The notes: a model not told the origin generated them from the sequence alone. A stretch of DNA of 64,000 nt from Rhodococcus triatomae (GCF_014217785.1 NZ_CP048814.1:2976001-3040000); one strand, 5' to 3'. Shown: positions 11,174 through 21,168, numbered from the stretch's first letter. Numbers and translations: made by a program.

Positions 11174-11224
11174 GGGACGATGTCACACCGGTTCGTTCAG
11201 ATCGAACCGGTGTGACATCGTCCC
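11174..11224 (-). terminator. Perfect 22-bp inverted repeat with 7-base loop
   Basis: Arms 11174-11195 and 11203-11224 are fully complementary (start GGGACGATGTCACACC), with loop TTCAGAT and no T tract. It lies just past the metallohydrolase stop (11240) and ahead of the old yellow enzyme start, as expected for an actinobacterial I-shaped terminator; an operator role is less likely. Confidence 0.7.
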
Positions 11225-11239
11225 AGGCCCGGGGGTGGA

Positions 11240-11866
11240 TCAGCTCCCGCGCGCGATCCACTCCTCGAGATGCGGAGCCTCGGTGCCGATGGTGGTGCCG
11301 TCGCCGTGTCCGGTGCGGACCACCGTCTCGGGTGGCAGGACGAACAGTTTCTCCTTGATGGAGTCGATGATCGTCGGGAAGTCGGAATATGAACGTCCGG
11401 TTGCCCCGGGGCCGCCGGAGAACAACGTGTCCCCGGAGAACAGTTCGCCGGCCTCGGGCAGGTACAGCACCGTGGATCCGGGGGAGTGGCCAGGCGTGGC
11501 GATGGCCTGGATGTCGGTGCCCGCCACGGAGATCCGCCGGCCGTCCTCGAGAGGCTGGTAGCCGACGCCGGGATGGGTCATCTGCCACAGGACGTCGTCG
11601 GCGGGGTTGAGCAGGATCGGGGCATCGAGCCGCTCCGACAACTCGGGGGCCACGGTGACGTGGTCGTCGTGCCCGTGGGTGAGCACGATCGCCTTCACCG
11701 TGCGATCGCCCACCGCGTCCACGATGGGCGCGGCGGTGTGTGCGGCGTCGACGATCACCACCTCGGAATCGTCGCCGATCAGCCAGATGTTGTTGTCCAC
11801 CTCCCACGTTCCGCCATCGAGGGAGAACGTGCCGGACGTGACGACTCGGTCCACGCGGAAAGTCAC
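11240..11866 (-). CDS. Metallo-beta-lactamase-fold hydrolase of the mycothiol formaldehyde pathway
   Basis: 208 residues. The zinc motif LTHGHDDHV gives HxHxDH at residues 64-69; further ligands are the His in TPGHSPGS and the Asp in FSGDTLF. Glyoxalase-II-like proteins of this group lie directly after mscR in actinobacteria (Rv2260 after Rv2259) and are thought to hydrolyse S-acylmycothiol thioesters such as formylmycothiol. The start codon overlaps the mscR stop by four bases, so the two are translationally coupled. A strong hairpin follows the stop. Confidence 0.85.
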   Translation of the reverse strand: MTFRVDRVVTSGTFSLDGGTWEVDNNIWLIGDDSEVVIVDAAHTAAPIVDAVGDRTVKAIVLTHGHDDHVTVAPELSERLDAPILLNPADDVLWQMTHPGVGYQPLEDGRRISVAGTDIQAIATPGHSPGSTVLYLPEAGELFSGDTLFSGGPGATGRSYSDFPTIIDSIKEKLFVLPPETVVRTGHGDGTTIGTEAPHLEEWIARGS

Positions 11867-12948
11867 AGGACCACCACCGATCGCAGGACCTCACCGCGGT
11901 GCATGGTCTCGAACGCCTGCTCCACCTCGTCCAGGCCGATTCGCTCGGTGACGAACTTCTCCAGCGGCAGCCTGCCCTGCTGGTACAGGTCGACCAGCAT
12001 CGGGAAGTCGCGCTCGGGCAGGCAGTCTCCGTACCAGGACGATTTCAGCGATCCGCCGTGGCTGAAGAAGTCCACCAGCGGCATCTCGAGCGTCATGTCC
12101 GGGGTGGGGACGCCGACCAGCACGACGGTGCCCGCGAGATCGCGCGCATAGAACGCCTGCTTCCAGGTCTCCGGCCGCCCGACCGCGTCGATGACGACGT
12201 CGGCACCGAAGCCGCCGGTCAACTCCTGCACCGCCTCGACGACGTCGGCGGTGGAGGCGTCGATCGTGTGGGTGGCGCCGAGCCCCACTGCCCACTCCAG
12301 TTTCGTGGGATCGCGGTCGATCGCGATGATCCGGTTCGCGCCCGCGAGCCGCGCCCCCATCACGGCCGCGTCACCGACGCCGCCGCAGCCGATGACGGCG
12401 ACCGAGTCGCCCCGCGTGACGCCGCCCGTGTTCACCGCGGCACCGAGACCTGCCATGACGCCGCAGCCGAGAAGTCCCACGACGGCGGGATCGGCCGTCG
12501 GATCGACCTTGGTGCACTGACCGGCGGCGACGAGGGTCTTGTCGGCGAACGCGCCGATCCCCAGCGCGGGGGTCAATTCGGTGCCGTCCTCGAGGGTCAT
12601 CTTCTGGGTCGCGTTGTGGGTGTCGAAGCAGTACCACGGCCGTCCGCGCTTGCAGGCGCGACACTTCCCGCACACCGCGCGCCAGTTGAGGATGACGAAG
12701 TCACCGACCTCGACGGTGTCGACGCCCTCGCCGACCGCCTCGACGATGCCGGCCGCCTCGTGACCGAGCAGGAACGGGTACTCGTCGTTGATGCCGCCCT
12801 CCCGGTACGTGAGGTCGGTGTGGCACACCCCGCACGCCGCGATGGCGACGACGGCCTCGCCGGGACCGGGATCCGGGACGTTGATCGTCACCAACTCCAC
12901 GGGCGCGCCCTTCGCCCGCGAGATGATCCCTCGTACCTGTTGCGGCAT
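11863..12948 (-). CDS. mscR: S-(hydroxymethyl)mycothiol dehydrogenase / S-nitrosomycothiol reductase
   Basis: 361 residues from the ATG at 12948, which follows CAGGAGCAGAAC; a longer in-frame extension upstream is Arg/Pro-rich and not expected. Zinc-dependent alcohol dehydrogenase with catalytic site CGVCHTD, structural zinc loop [15 protein letters not shown], and NAD fold [19 protein letters not shown]-terminus [17 protein letters not shown] is characteristic of the mycothiol enzyme. It oxidises the formaldehyde-mycothiol adduct and reduces nitrosomycothiol. Coupled by a 4-base overlap to a metallohydrolase, giving a complete two-step formaldehyde route. It implies a mycothiol-producing host. 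Confidence 0.9.
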   Translation of the reverse strand: MPQQVRGIISRAKGAPVELVTINVPDPGPGEAVVAIAACGVCHTDLTYREGGINDEYPFLLGHEAAGIVEAVGEGVDTVEVGDFVILNWRAVCGKCRACKRGRPWYCFDTHNATQKMTLEDGTELTPALGIGAFADKTLVAAGQCTKVDPTADPAVVGLLGCGVMAGLGAAVNTGGVTRGDSVAVIGCGGVGDAAVMGARLAGANRIIAIDRDPTKLEWAVGLGATHTIDASTADVVEAVQELTGGFGADVVIDAVGRPETWKQAFYARDLAGTVVLVGVPTPDMTLEMPLVDFFSHGGSLKSSWYGDCLPERDFPMLVDLYQQGRLPLEKFVTERIGLDEVEQAFETMHRGEVLRSVVVL

Positions 12949-13084
12949 GTTCTGCTCCTGGTTCGGCGTCGAGTGCTCGTATGTCGGTGTTCGCCTATCG
13001 CGATGTCCGCATACGACGGTAGTTCGCGCCGAGCCCGCGGGGGACTGTTCGGGCGGCGAGTTCGACCTGTCCGAACGGCCAGGG

Positions 13085-14332
13085 TCACGGTGCCGGTTCG
13101 ACACCCGACTGCGCGCCCACGGCGGCTGCCTCGCCCCGGGTCTGTACCGCCAGCTTGCGCAGCACGCTCGCGACGTGGAACTTCACCGTGCTCTCGCTGA
13201 CCCCGAGCCGTTCGGCGATGGTCCGGTTGCGCCGTCCCGCCACGAGGTGCCCGAGCACCTCCACCTCGCGTGGGGCGAGCGTCGCGAGCAGCGGCTGATC
13301 GGGAACCGGCGCGGGGACGGTCAGCGGGAAGCGGGCACACAGGTGTGAACCCCACCCCGTCGTGGACTCCGTCTCGAGCGATCCGCCGAGAGTCACGACG
13401 CGCGGCTGCAGTTGGTGTGCGAGTCCGGCGACGTCGGCTTCGCCCTCCCCGTCGTCACGGATGTCCACGACGAGCCCGTCGTCGTCACACTCCCAGGCGA
13501 CCCGGATTCGCTGGAGTCGTGTCTGGTCGGACAGCGCGAGCACCGCGCCGCGTACGACGGCGCGGGCACCGTGAGCCACCTCCCCGGGCAGTGCGCGCCC
13601 GCCGACGGGAGGCTCGACCAGCTCGAGTGCGACGTCACGGTGCCGGATGAGCGTGCGCAGCTCACCGCGCAGCCGCGCGAACGCGGTGGCGACGGCTTCC
13701 TCCGCGAGATCACGGTGGACGTCGACGGCGGCGCGGAGCCCGACGAGGGCTGCCGAGGCGGTCTCTCGCGCCGACGAGCGGGCCCGCGCATCGTCGAGAT
13801 CCGTGGACCGGAGGGTGGCGAGAATCGTCTCCAAGGTGGTGGCGTGGACTTCCGTCAGCTCCGCGATGGTGCGGGCCCGCTCCGCGGACGCGGCCCGTGA
13901 CTCCGCCAGGTAGGCCGGGCTCGCGGTGCCGACCTGCAGCGTGATCCCGGTGGCGACCACGCCGAACAGCGCCCGGACGGTGTCGACGTCGGGGCGCGAG
14001 TGGTCGCGGAGTACCAGCACGAGCAGGGTGTCGGTGCGGTCGAGGATCGCGAGGACGTCGCGGTCGCGCCCGGCTATGCGGGCGGTACGACGGCTTCCGG
14101 TTCCCGGTGCGAGTTCGCCGCGCAGGGAGTCGAGTTCGGTGATGGTGACGCGGTCGACGATCGCCGGATCGCCGGCGACCTTGCGGGGCCGGCCGGTGCA
14201 CTCGCGGGTGAAGATGACCAGCGCGGCGTGCGGGACGATGTCTGCGATCAGCCGGGAGAAGCGTCGGCCGATGTCCGCGAGTTCCCCGACGAGAACCTCG
14301 CGCAGCGCGTCCACCTGCTCCGTCCGTCCCAC
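13085..14332 (-). CDS. LuxR-type regulator with a kinase-like (HATPase) core
   Basis: About 415 residues; the GTG at 14332 (AGGG nine bases upstream) or 14341 is the likely start. Order: an N-terminal alpha/beta sensor-like region, a long helical segment, then a histidine-kinase-like ATPase domain with IRDDGEG (N/G1-box-like) and [14 protein letters not shown] (G2-like), then a LuxR helix-turn-helix, [45 protein letters not shown]. No phospho-accepting His is seen in the dimerisation helix, so this looks like a one-component regulator built from a degenerate NarX-type kinase. It follows ogt on the same strand. Confidence 0.78.
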   Translation of the reverse strand: MGRTEQVDALREVLVGELADIGRRFSRLIADIVPHAALVIFTRECTGRPRKVAGDPAIVDRVTITELDSLRGELAPGTGSRRTARIAGRDRDVLAILDRTDTLLVLVLRDHSRPDVDTVRALFGVVATGITLQVGTASPAYLAESRAASAERARTIAELTEVHATTLETILATLRSTDLDDARARSSARETASAALVGLRAAVDVHRDLAEEAVATAFARLRGELRTLIRHRDVALELVEPPVGGRALPGEVAHGARAVVRGAVLALSDQTRLQRIRVAWECDDDGLVVDIRDDGEGEADVAGLAHQLQPRVVTLGGSLETESTTGWGSHLCARFPLTVPAPVPDQPLLATLAPREVEVLGHLVAGRRNRTIAERLGVSESTVKFHVASVLRKLAVQTRGEAAAVGAQSGVEPAP

Positions 14333-14375
14333 GGCTGTCACCCTAGCCAGGCCGTCGTCCGGGAGCGTCGTGTGG

Positions 14376-14912
14376 TCAGAACAGGGTGGGATCGTCGAAT
14401 CCGGGAACGTGCTCGAGCGCGAGCAGCTCCCGTTTGGTGACGGTGCCGCCGCCTGCGGAGAACCCGCCGACCGCGCCGCCGGCGGCAAGGACGCGGTGAC
14501 ACGGGACGATGAGCGGGATGGGGTTGCGGCCGAGTGCCTGGCCCACGGCTTGCGACGCCCCGGGGACGTCGATCTCGCGGGCGATGTCGCCGTAGGTGAG
14601 GGTGTTGCCCGGGCCGATGGAGCGGGTGACCTCGTACACCCGGCAGTCGAACTCGGGGACGTCTTCGAAATCGAGGGGGATCGAGCGCAGATCGTCCGGT
14701 GAACCGGAAAGGTGAGCGCGGATCAGTTCCATCGCCTCGAGTGCCGCGGGTGGGGGATCGTGCTCGGTGGCCGTGGGGAAACTCGCGACGATCCGCTCGA
14801 GGGTGGCCTCGGGGGAGCTTTCCGGCAGCTGGAGGCCGACGATGCCGGTGGCACGCCACGCCAGTGCGCAGGTCCCGAGTGCGGTGTCGAACAACGCGAA
14901 TCCGGTCGTCAC
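14376..14912 (-). CDS. ogt: Methylated-DNA--[protein]-cysteine S-methyltransferase
   Basis: 178 residues from the GTG at 14912, which follows CTGGGGAC. The suicidal cysteine is in IVPCHRVLAAGGAVGGFSAGG near residue 140, with the DNA-binding segment TRSIGPGNTLTYGDIAREI before it. It transfers the methyl group from O6-methylguanine to itself. Length fits the Ogt type rather than an Ada fusion. The gene is 44 bases upstream of the LuxR-type regulator on the same strand and is separated from the upstream lipase gene by a perfect hairpin. Confidence 0.93.
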   Translation of the reverse strand: MTTGFALFDTALGTCALAWRATGIVGLQLPESSPEATLERIVASFPTATEHDPPPAALEAMELIRAHLSGSPDDLRSIPLDFEDVPEFDCRVYEVTRSIGPGNTLTYGDIAREIDVPGASQAVGQALGRNPIPLIVPCHRVLAAGGAVGGFSAGGGTVTKRELLALEHVPGFDDPTLF

Positions 14913-14984
14913 GTCCCCAGTATGCGCGTGGTGCCCGACAGACTCCGCGAGCAGACTCCCGATGCGCGCGTCACCTCGCACGCG

Positions 14985-15028
14985 CTGTGGAGCGTCGCAC
15001 AGGGTATGCGCTGTGCGACGCTCCACAG
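14985..15028 (-). terminator. Perfect 18-bp inverted repeat after the lipase gene
   Basis: Arms CTGTGGAGCGTCGCACAG (14985-15002) and its exact complement (15011-15028) with an 8-base loop, placed between the lipase stop (15057) and the ogt start (14912). No T tract; I-shaped terminator for the lipase transcript. Confidence 0.7.
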
Positions 15029-15056
15029 GGTCTGCGACGTCCGGAGCGCCGTGCGG

Positions 15057-16349
15057 TCAGAAAGCGCCGCAGTTGTTCGGTGCGGGCCGATCCGCGAACC
15101 GGTCGTTCAGGTAGGACACCGCTTCCGGCATGCCCGCGAGCAGCGGAACGACATGGTTGACCGCGACATTCGGCAGGATCGGCGGCGTCGGGTTCGGGGT
15201 GAACTGGACGTCGACGCCCTGTGCGCACCAGTCGAGTGCGAGCTGTCGTCCCTGGCCGTAGGGAACGATGTCGTCTTGGGTTCCGTGCTGGATCAGCACC
15301 GGCACGGCGGGTTTCTGGCGTCCGATCCGCTGGTCGGCCAGTGCCGCCTTCACGTCCGGCAGGCCCTCGACGACCACGTTGAGCGGTTCCCCGCTGTTGG
15401 TGAAGTCGCTGGTGTGCTGGAACCCGTAGCGCAGGCCCGTCTCGACGACACAGGCGTTCGCGACCTCGGCGAGCATCTGCCGCCCGCGGTCGTTGAACAC
15501 CGAGTCGATGTTGTCGCGGAGTTCGGGATAGGCGTCCGCGAGCCCGTTGACGGTGTAGCCGATCGCGCCGGTGAGGAAGGTGCCGTCGATCTGCTCGAGG
15601 GTGGCTTCGAGGTCGGCGGGCGGTGCACCCGCGTACGCGCCCTTCAGTGTCAGTTCGGGGGCATAGGTGGGCTGCAGTTCCGCCGCGGAGGCGACGGCGC
15701 CGCCCCCCTGCGAGTAGCCCCACAGGCCGACCGGGCTGTCCGGGGACACCGAGGTGCCGGGCAGGTTCCGGGCGGCGCGGGCGGCGTCGAGCAGCGCGTG
15801 ACCGCTGGCCTTGCGGTTGACGTAGGTGTGGTGGCCGGGTGTACCGAGCCCCTCGTAGTCGGTGACGACGACGGCGATGCCCTGCAGCAGCATCGCGTTG
15901 ATCGACAGCAGCTCGTACTCCGTGAACAGATCCAGCGGCGGGGTGTAAGTGATCAGCGAGTTCAGCTGCTTCGACGGCGCGCACTGGTCGCCCTGGCCCT
16001 GAGTGCCCGGCGCGAGCGCGACCAGCGGCCGCGGGCCGTCGCCGTGCCACGGCAGAGACGGCTCGAGGTAGGTGCCGGTGACGGCGTTGGCGTCGCCGTG
16101 GGTGTCGCTGCTGCGGTACATCAGGCGCGTGCCCTGGGCCGGGAAGACGCCGTCCGGAGTGGCGACGCGGATCGCGAGGTCCGAGGCATCTGCCCGCAGG
16201 ATCTCGCCGGGGGTGCCGCCGAGTTCGGCGGGCGGGGTGTAGAAGTCCGTCTGCGCGCCCGCCGTCGCGGGTGCCGCGACCAGGCCGCCTGCCAGTGCTG
16301 CGGCGGTCACCGAGGCCGCCAGCCAACTCCGAGTGCGTCGCGCCCTCAT
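15057..16349 (-). CDS. Secreted LIP-type lipase/esterase
   Basis: 430 residues with a Sec signal peptide (RRTRSWLAASVTAAALAGGL, cleavage near ATAGAQ). The alpha/beta-hydrolase core has the nucleophile elbow GYSQGGGAVASAAEL near residue 210, an Asp in QHGTQDDIVPYGQG and a His in VNHVVPLLAG near the C-terminus. This is the fungal/actinobacterial secretory lipase group that cleaves triacylglycerols or other esters outside the cell. A CRP/GlxR-like palindrome lies just upstream. It is divergent from a phoD-like phosphatase gene. Confidence 0.88.
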   Translation of the reverse strand: MRARRTRSWLAASVTAAALAGGLVAAPATAGAQTDFYTPPAELGGTPGEILRADASDLAIRVATPDGVFPAQGTRLMYRSSDTHGDANAVTGTYLEPSLPWHGDGPRPLVALAPGTQGQGDQCAPSKQLNSLITYTPPLDLFTEYELLSINAMLLQGIAVVVTDYEGLGTPGHHTYVNRKASGHALLDAARAARNLPGTSVSPDSPVGLWGYSQGGGAVASAAELQPTYAPELTLKGAYAGAPPADLEATLEQIDGTFLTGAIGYTVNGLADAYPELRDNIDSVFNDRGRQMLAEVANACVVETGLRYGFQHTSDFTNSGEPLNVVVEGLPDVKAALADQRIGRQKPAVPVLIQHGTQDDIVPYGQGRQLALDWCAQGVDVQFTPNPTPPILPNVAVNHVVPLLAGMPEAVSYLNDRFADRPAPNNCGAF

Positions 16350-16379
16350 GTAGATCCTCCCAGCAGAAAGACGATCGAT

Positions 16380-16395
16380 TGTGTGCTGTCACACA
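16380..16395. promoter_or_regulatory. CRP/GlxR-like palindrome upstream of the lipase
   Basis: TGTGTGCTGTCACACA is a palindrome with 6-bp arms and a 4-base centre, and fits TGTG-N6-CACA, the core of cyclic-AMP receptor sites in actinobacteria. It is 31-46 bases upstream of the lipase ATG. Assignment is by pattern only. Confidence 0.45.
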
Positions 16396-16569
16396 GCGGC
16401 GGTAACTGTAACACCGGGTATTACCGATGGGTAAGTTCCGCCTGTCCGGTCCGGATATCCACCCCGTCGCCGACCGGGAACCGCGTGCTCACGCCGCGTT
16501 CACCGACCGTTGGCGGAACCCCGGCAGCCTCCCCCTCGCACCGCACTTCGGACCCGAGGAGAACTCACC

Positions 16570-18102
16570 GTGTACCTGTCCCGCCGCGCACTGCTCCGCA
16601 CCACGGCACTCGGGCTGCTGGCAGTGCCCGCCGCGGCCTGCTCGAACGGCGGCTCGGCTCCCGCGCTGGTTCGGGAGCGGCCCACCCTGACCCACGGCGT
16701 CGCGGCCGGCGATGTCCGGCGGGACGGGGCGGTGATCTGGGCGCGCTCGGACCGGCCCGCGACCCTGATCGTGGAGACCGCGGGTACCGATTCGTTCACG
16801 AATGCCACGCGACATGTCGGCGGCCTGCTCACTCCCGACAGCGACGGCACGGGCCGGCTCCGGGTGACCGGCCTGCCGTCCGGCGAGCAGGTGCACTATC
16901 GGGTGACGCTCGAGGGCGACGACGGCGCGACGTCGGAGCCGGTGACAGGCGTGTTCCGTACCGCGCCCAGCGCGCCGGGCGACATCCGGTTGCAGTGGTC
17001 CGGTGACACCGCAGGCCAGGGCTACGGGATCAATCCCGACATCGGCGGCATGCCGGTCTTCGACACGATGGCCCGGCGCGACCCGCACCTGTTCCTGCAC
17101 TCCGGTGACGTCGTGTACTCCGACGGGCCGTTGGAGGAAACCGTCGAACTCCCGGACGGCCGCATCTGGCGCAACATCGTCACCGAGCCGAAGAGTGCCG
17201 TCGCGCAGACCCTGGACGAGTTCCGCGGTCAGTACGCGTACAACCTCACTGACGAGAACTACCGCCGGTTCAACTCGTCCGTCGCCCAGATCGTCCAGTG
17301 GGACGACCACGAGACCGTCAACAACTGGTACCCCGGGGAGATCCTCGACCTCGACGAGTACACCGAGAAGAACGTGGACGTGCTGGCGGAGCGCGCGTTC
17401 CGGGCGTTCCACGAGTGGTTGCCGATCGAGCCCGGCGAGGCGGTCGACGGGCGGATCCACCGGACCATTCCGTACGGGCCGCTGCTGGACGTGTTCGTCC
17501 TCGACATGCGCACCTACAAGGATGCGAACGACGCGAACGTGGGGCCGGCCGGGCAGGTGCTCGGTGCGGCGCAGACCGACTGGCTGATCGACGAGCTGAC
17601 TCGTTCCACGGCGACCTGGAAGATCATCGCCGCGGATCTCCCCATCGGGCTCGTCGTACCCGACGGGGACACGGCGTTCGAAGGTGTCGCGAACGGTGAC
17701 CCGGGGATGCCGTCGGGCCGCGAATCGGAGATTGCCCGCATCCTCTCGGCGATCAAGGCGCGGGGGATCACCGGCACGGTGTGGCTGACCGCGGACGTGC
17801 ATTACACCGCGGCCCACCACTATTCGCCGGAGCGGGCGGCATTCACCGACTTCGACGAGTTCTGGGAGTTCGTCTCCGGGCCGCTCCACGCGGGCGGATT
17901 CGGTCCCAACGATCTCGACGGCACCTTCGGCCCGGAGGCGGTCTTCGTGCACGCCCCGCCGGAGGCCAACCTGTCACCGCTCGACGGCTACCAGCACTTC
18001 GGCGAGGTCTTCATCGACGGCGAGACCCGGCAGATGCGGGTGGATCTCCTCGATTCCACCGGGGCCACGCTGTTCAGTCAGGTGCTCGATCCGCCCGCCT
18101 GA
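16570..18102 (+). CDS. PhoD-family alkaline phosphatase/phosphodiesterase, exported
   Basis: 510 residues from the GTG at 16570, preceded by GAGGAGAACTCACC. Residues 1-25 combine SRRALLRTT (Tat-like) with a lipobox-like AVPAAAC, so it is exported and possibly lipidated. An Ig-like N-terminal domain (THGVAAGDVRRDGAVIWAR) is followed by the metallophosphoesterase core: LQWSGDTAG, FLHSGDVVYSDG, QWDDHETVNNWYPGE and ADVHYTAAHHY supply the metal ligands. It would release phosphate from esters outside the cell. It is divergent from the lipase gene. No PhoB box was recognised. Confidence 0.9.
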   Translation: MYLSRRALLRTTALGLLAVPAAACSNGGSAPALVRERPTLTHGVAAGDVRRDGAVIWARSDRPATLIVETAGTDSFTNATRHVGGLLTPDSDGTGRLRVTGLPSGEQVHYRVTLEGDDGATSEPVTGVFRTAPSAPGDIRLQWSGDTAGQGYGINPDIGGMPVFDTMARRDPHLFLHSGDVVYSDGPLEETVELPDGRIWRNIVTEPKSAVAQTLDEFRGQYAYNLTDENYRRFNSSVAQIVQWDDHETVNNWYPGEILDLDEYTEKNVDVLAERAFRAFHEWLPIEPGEAVDGRIHRTIPYGPLLDVFVLDMRTYKDANDANVGPAGQVLGAAQTDWLIDELTRSTATWKIIAADLPIGLVVPDGDTAFEGVANGDPGMPSGRESEIARILSAIKARGITGTVWLTADVHYTAAHHYSPERAAFTDFDEFWEFVSGPLHAGGFGPNDLDGTFGPEAVFVHAPPEANLSPLDGYQHFGEVFIDGETRQMRVDLLDSTGATLFSQVLDPPA

Positions 18103-18129
18103 TCGCAGTTCTCTCAGTCCAGTGCCGGG

Positions 18130-18318
18130 TCACTGGTCTGATCGACGGAGCTCGTCTGATCGACGGAGCTCGTCGTGGTGCTGGACGATCCCGCCGAGTG
18201 GCGCTCCCGGACGGAACTGCTCCGGGCGAAACAAACGCTCACCTCTGTTTTTCGGCGCGGCTCGGGAGATCGCGGCGAACAGCAGGGTCAGTGCGGTGAG
18301 GATCGCTACGGTCATCAT
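18130..18318 (-). CDS. Small predicted membrane protein
   Basis: 62 residues. Start at tandem ATG codons behind GAGGAAC. Residues 1-18 (MMTVAILTALTLLFAAIS) form one membrane helix or uncleaved signal, followed by a basic, unstructured tail. The 3' end encodes HDELRRSDELRRSD, from a tandem 18-bp repeat. It is divergent from the MocR regulator, which often faces small membrane-protein genes, but it is too short for the YczE family. Coding status is plausible rather than certain. Confidence 0.4.
   Translation of the reverse strand: MMTVAILTALTLLFAAISRAAPKNRGERLFRPEQFRPGAPLGGIVQHHDELRRSDELRRSDQ
18137..18172. repeat. Tandem duplication of an 18-bp unit
   Basis: TCTGATCGACGGAGCTCG occurs twice head to tail at 18137-18154 and 18155-18172, at the 3' end of the small membrane-protein frame. 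Confidence 0.85.
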
Positions 18319-18380
18319 GTTCCTCAGAATGGACCGAACTGGCTTGGAATCGAATAGCCAGTCCGGCGATACTGGTCCCC

Positions 18381-19853
18381 ATGATCACGCGTGTGCTCGG
18401 TGCCCGGACCCTGACCCGGGACCTCGGCAACTGGCAGGACCGGCCGGGCAGACGTACGGCTGCCCGGCCCACCTACCGGGCGCTCGCCGACGGCATCCGG
18501 ATGCTCGTGCACGACGGGAGGGTGCCCCTCGGTGTGGCCCTGCCGAGCGAGCGCGAACTCGCCTCCGTTCTCGGGGTCAGCCGGACGACGATCACCTCCG
18601 CCTACTCGGTACTGCGTGAGGAGGGGTATCTCGTCACTCGCCAGGGCTCGCGGTCGACCGTCGCGATTCCGACCCGTCCGGCGGCGGTCGTCCGCGCGCA
18701 CCTCCCGGGGGCCGAATCCTCGGTCGTCGACCTGAGTTACGCCGCGATGGCGGCGCCGAAAGAGGAGATCGAGTCCGCGTACGCGGCAGCCCTCGAGTCG
18801 TTGGGCCGCTATCTGCCGACCCACGGGATGGAGCCGGTCGGTGTCCCGGAATTGCGGGAGGTGATCGCCGAACGCTATTGCGCCCGTGGTCTCTCCACGA
18901 CGCCGGACCAGATCATGGTGACCTCCGGGGCGCAGCACGCACTTCGGTTGCTGCTCAGCGTTCTCACCGCTCCCGGAGAGCGGGTCCTCGTCGATCACCC
19001 GACGTATCCCAATGCCCTGGAGGCGATCCGGCGGGTGGGTGCTCGGGCGGTGCCGGTGCCGGTGCGTCCGGAGGCCGGCGGGGCGGCGGCCTGGGACCTC
19101 GACGGCATCCGCAGTGCGGCGCGTCAGACCGCCGCGCGCATGGCGTACCTGATCCCCGACTTCCACAACCCGACCGGTCTGTGCCTGGACGGACCGGGCA
19201 GGGCCCGGCTGGCAGAGACGGCACGCGAGACGCGGATGACGCTCGTCGTGGACGAGACGATGGTCGATCTGTGGCTCGACGCGCCCTCCCCGGGGTCGGT
19301 CGCCTCGTACGGGCGCGGCGGCGCGAAGACGGAGGTCGTCACGATCGGTTCGACCGCCAAGTCGTTCTGGGGCGGTCTGCGGGTGGGCTGGATCCGGGCC
19401 GATCCGACCCTCATCGCCCGCCTGGCCGGCGCCCGCGCCGCCGTCGACCTGGGGACACCCGTGATGGATCAGCTCGCGGCCGCGCGGCTGATGGCCGACG
19501 ACGCCGACCTGCTCGATCGGCGTCGTGCGCAGTTGCGTGAGCAGCGCAGTACGTTGCTCGGCGCGCTCGCCGAACATCTACCGGGGTGGGAGCCGACGGT
19601 CGGTGCCGGCGGGCTGTCACTGTGGCTGCGGATGCCGACCCCGGTGTCGTCGGCCCTCGCCGCGACGGCACCGAGCCACGGCGTCCTGCTCGCAGCCGGG
19701 CCGCGGTTCGGCGTGGAGGGCGCATTCGAACGGTTCCTCCGGCTGCCGTACGCGCGGCCGGCGGAGGATCTGCGTCGTGGTGTCGCCGCTGTCGCCGCGG
19801 CGTACGCGACGCTGGCGCACCACGACGTCGAACGCACCGGCGTGGTGCTCTGA
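18381..19853 (+). CDS. MocR-type regulator (GntR domain fused to PLP aminotransferase fold)
   Basis: 490 residues. Residues 30-100 form a GntR winged helix (YRALADGIRMLVHDGRVPLG, LPSERELASVLGVSRTTITSAY). The rest is an aspartate-aminotransferase-like fold, with VTSGAQHALRLLL, DFHNPTG, VVDETMVDLWL and the PLP lysine in TIGSTAKSFWGGLRVGW. MocR proteins sense PLP or amines and regulate vitamin B6 or transporter genes, usually a divergent one; here the divergent gene encodes a tiny membrane protein. Transcription probably ends at the hairpin at 19888-19917. Confidence 0.9.
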   Translation: MITRVLGARTLTRDLGNWQDRPGRRTAARPTYRALADGIRMLVHDGRVPLGVALPSERELASVLGVSRTTITSAYSVLREEGYLVTRQGSRSTVAIPTRPAAVVRAHLPGAESSVVDLSYAAMAAPKEEIESAYAAALESLGRYLPTHGMEPVGVPELREVIAERYCARGLSTTPDQIMVTSGAQHALRLLLSVLTAPGERVLVDHPTYPNALEAIRRVGARAVPVPVRPEAGGAAAWDLDGIRSAARQTAARMAYLIPDFHNPTGLCLDGPGRARLAETARETRMTLVVDETMVDLWLDAPSPGSVASYGRGGAKTEVVTIGSTAKSFWGGLRVGWIRADPTLIARLAGARAAVDLGTPVMDQLAAARLMADDADLLDRRRAQLREQRSTLLGALAEHLPGWEPTVGAGGLSLWLRMPTPVSSALAATAPSHGVLLAAGPRFGVEGAFERFLRLPYARPAEDLRRGVAAVAAAYATLAHHDVERTGVVL

Positions 19854-19887
19854 CCCCGCTCTGACACCATTCAGCCGCCGAGCGGGG

Positions 19888-19917
19888 GTCCGGCACGACC
19901 CGGAGGCCGTGCCGGAC
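19888..19917. terminator. Bidirectional hairpin between mocR-like gene and mcr
   Basis: Arms GTCCGGCACG and CGTGCCGGAC (perfect, 10 bp) around a 10-base loop, in the 71 bases between convergent stop codons. Confidence 0.65.
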
Positions 19918-19924
19918 TTCCGGC

Positions 19925-21025
19925 TCAGGTCCAGACGGTGTCGATGTCGACGCCTTCCCGAGCCGGTGGTGCCGGGACGTCCGTCGGGGTCCGCGAGAAC
20001 CGCGGTGCGGGCGCGTGCTGGGTGACACCGTCCAGTTCGACGAGGGCTTCGCGGGCGACGACGTGCTCGTTGCGGGTGGCCTCGTCGAAGGTCAGCACCG
20101 GGGTGACGCAGGCGTCGGTGCCGGCGAAGATCTCCGACCACTCGTCGCGGGTTCTGGTGAGGAACTTGTCCGCGAAGATCTTCTTCATCTCCGGCCATTT
20201 CGACACGTCCATCTGGTTCGGCAGGTCCGCCGGGTCCATCTCGAGGCCTTGCAGCAGCAGGGCGTAGAACTGCGGTTCGATGGATCCGACGGCCATGTAC
20301 TTGCCGTCCGAGGTCTCGTACGTGTCGTAGAAGGGGGCGCCGGTGTCGAGCAGGTTGACCCCGCGCTCGTCGGACCAGAGGCCCCGGCCGCGGAACGCCC
20401 ACATCATGTGGGAAAGCGCGAGCGCGCCGTCCACCATCGCGGCGTCCACCACCTGGCCCTTGCCCGAGGACTGGCGCTCGACCAGCGCCGCGAGGAGACC
20501 CATGATCAGGAACATCGACCCGCCGCCGAAGTCACCGACCATGTTGAGCGGGGGCACCGGACGCTCGTCCTTGCGGCCGACGGCGTGCAGGATGCCGGTG
20601 AGCGAGATGTAGTTGATGTCGTGGCCCGCCGCGTTCGCCAGCGGTCCTTCCTGGCCCCAGCCGGTCATCCGGCCGTAGATCAGCCGCGGGTTGCGGGCCA
20701 GACACTCGTCCGGGCCCAGCCCCATCCGCTCGGTCACACCCGGCCGGAACCCCTCGATCAGGACGTCGGCACGCTCGATCAGGCCCAGGACCTTCTCGAT
20801 CTGCTCCGGGTCCTTGAGGTTCGCCTCCACCACGCGGCGACCGCGCTTGGTCTGGTCGGACGGCACGCCCTCCGGGGACAGTTGGCCGGGGCGCTGGACG
20901 ATGAGGACGTCGGCTCCCAGGTCGGCCAACAGGGTGGCGGCATGTGGTCCCGGGCCGATGCCCGCCAACTCGACGATCCGGATGCCCGCGAGCGGGCCTT
21001 TCTTCTCGGTAGATGCAGCAGACAC
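19925..21025 (-). CDS. mcr: Alpha-methylacyl-CoA racemase
   Basis: 366 residues from the GTG at 21025, preceded by GAGGAACCTAC. Class III CoA-transferase fold ([29 protein letters not shown]), but with the racemase signatures: [12 protein letters not shown] holds the catalytic His and [10 protein letters not shown] the catalytic Asp, as in the mycobacterial enzyme. It interconverts (2R)- and (2S)-methyl-branched acyl-CoA so that beta-oxidation of sterol side chains or branched fatty acids can proceed. It stands alone between the mocR-like gene and the divergent VOC gene. Confidence 0.92.
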   Translation of the reverse strand: MSAASTEKKGPLAGIRIVELAGIGPGPHAATLLADLGADVLIVQRPGQLSPEGVPSDQTKRGRRVVEANLKDPEQIEKVLGLIERADVLIEGFRPGVTERMGLGPDECLARNPRLIYGRMTGWGQEGPLANAAGHDINYISLTGILHAVGRKDERPVPPLNMVGDFGGGSMFLIMGLLAALVERQSSGKGQVVDAAMVDGALALSHMMWAFRGRGLWSDERGVNLLDTGAPFYDTYETSDGKYMAVGSIEPQFYALLLQGLEMDPADLPNQMDVSKWPEMKKIFADKFLTRTRDEWSEIFAGTDACVTPVLTFDEATRNEHVVAREALVELDGVTQHAPAPRFSRTPTDVPAPPAREGVDIDTVWT

Positions 21026-21168
21026 GTAGGTTCCTCTTCCCGTGCACGACAACCTGTCGAATCGACGCTAACTTGTCCGAAAGTATCTGTGTGCCGCGGG
21101 TCACGGGAAGTAGCGCTTTGTGAGCGGTTTCCTTGCCGACGGCGCGGCGTGCGGAGCAGAGTTGATCC

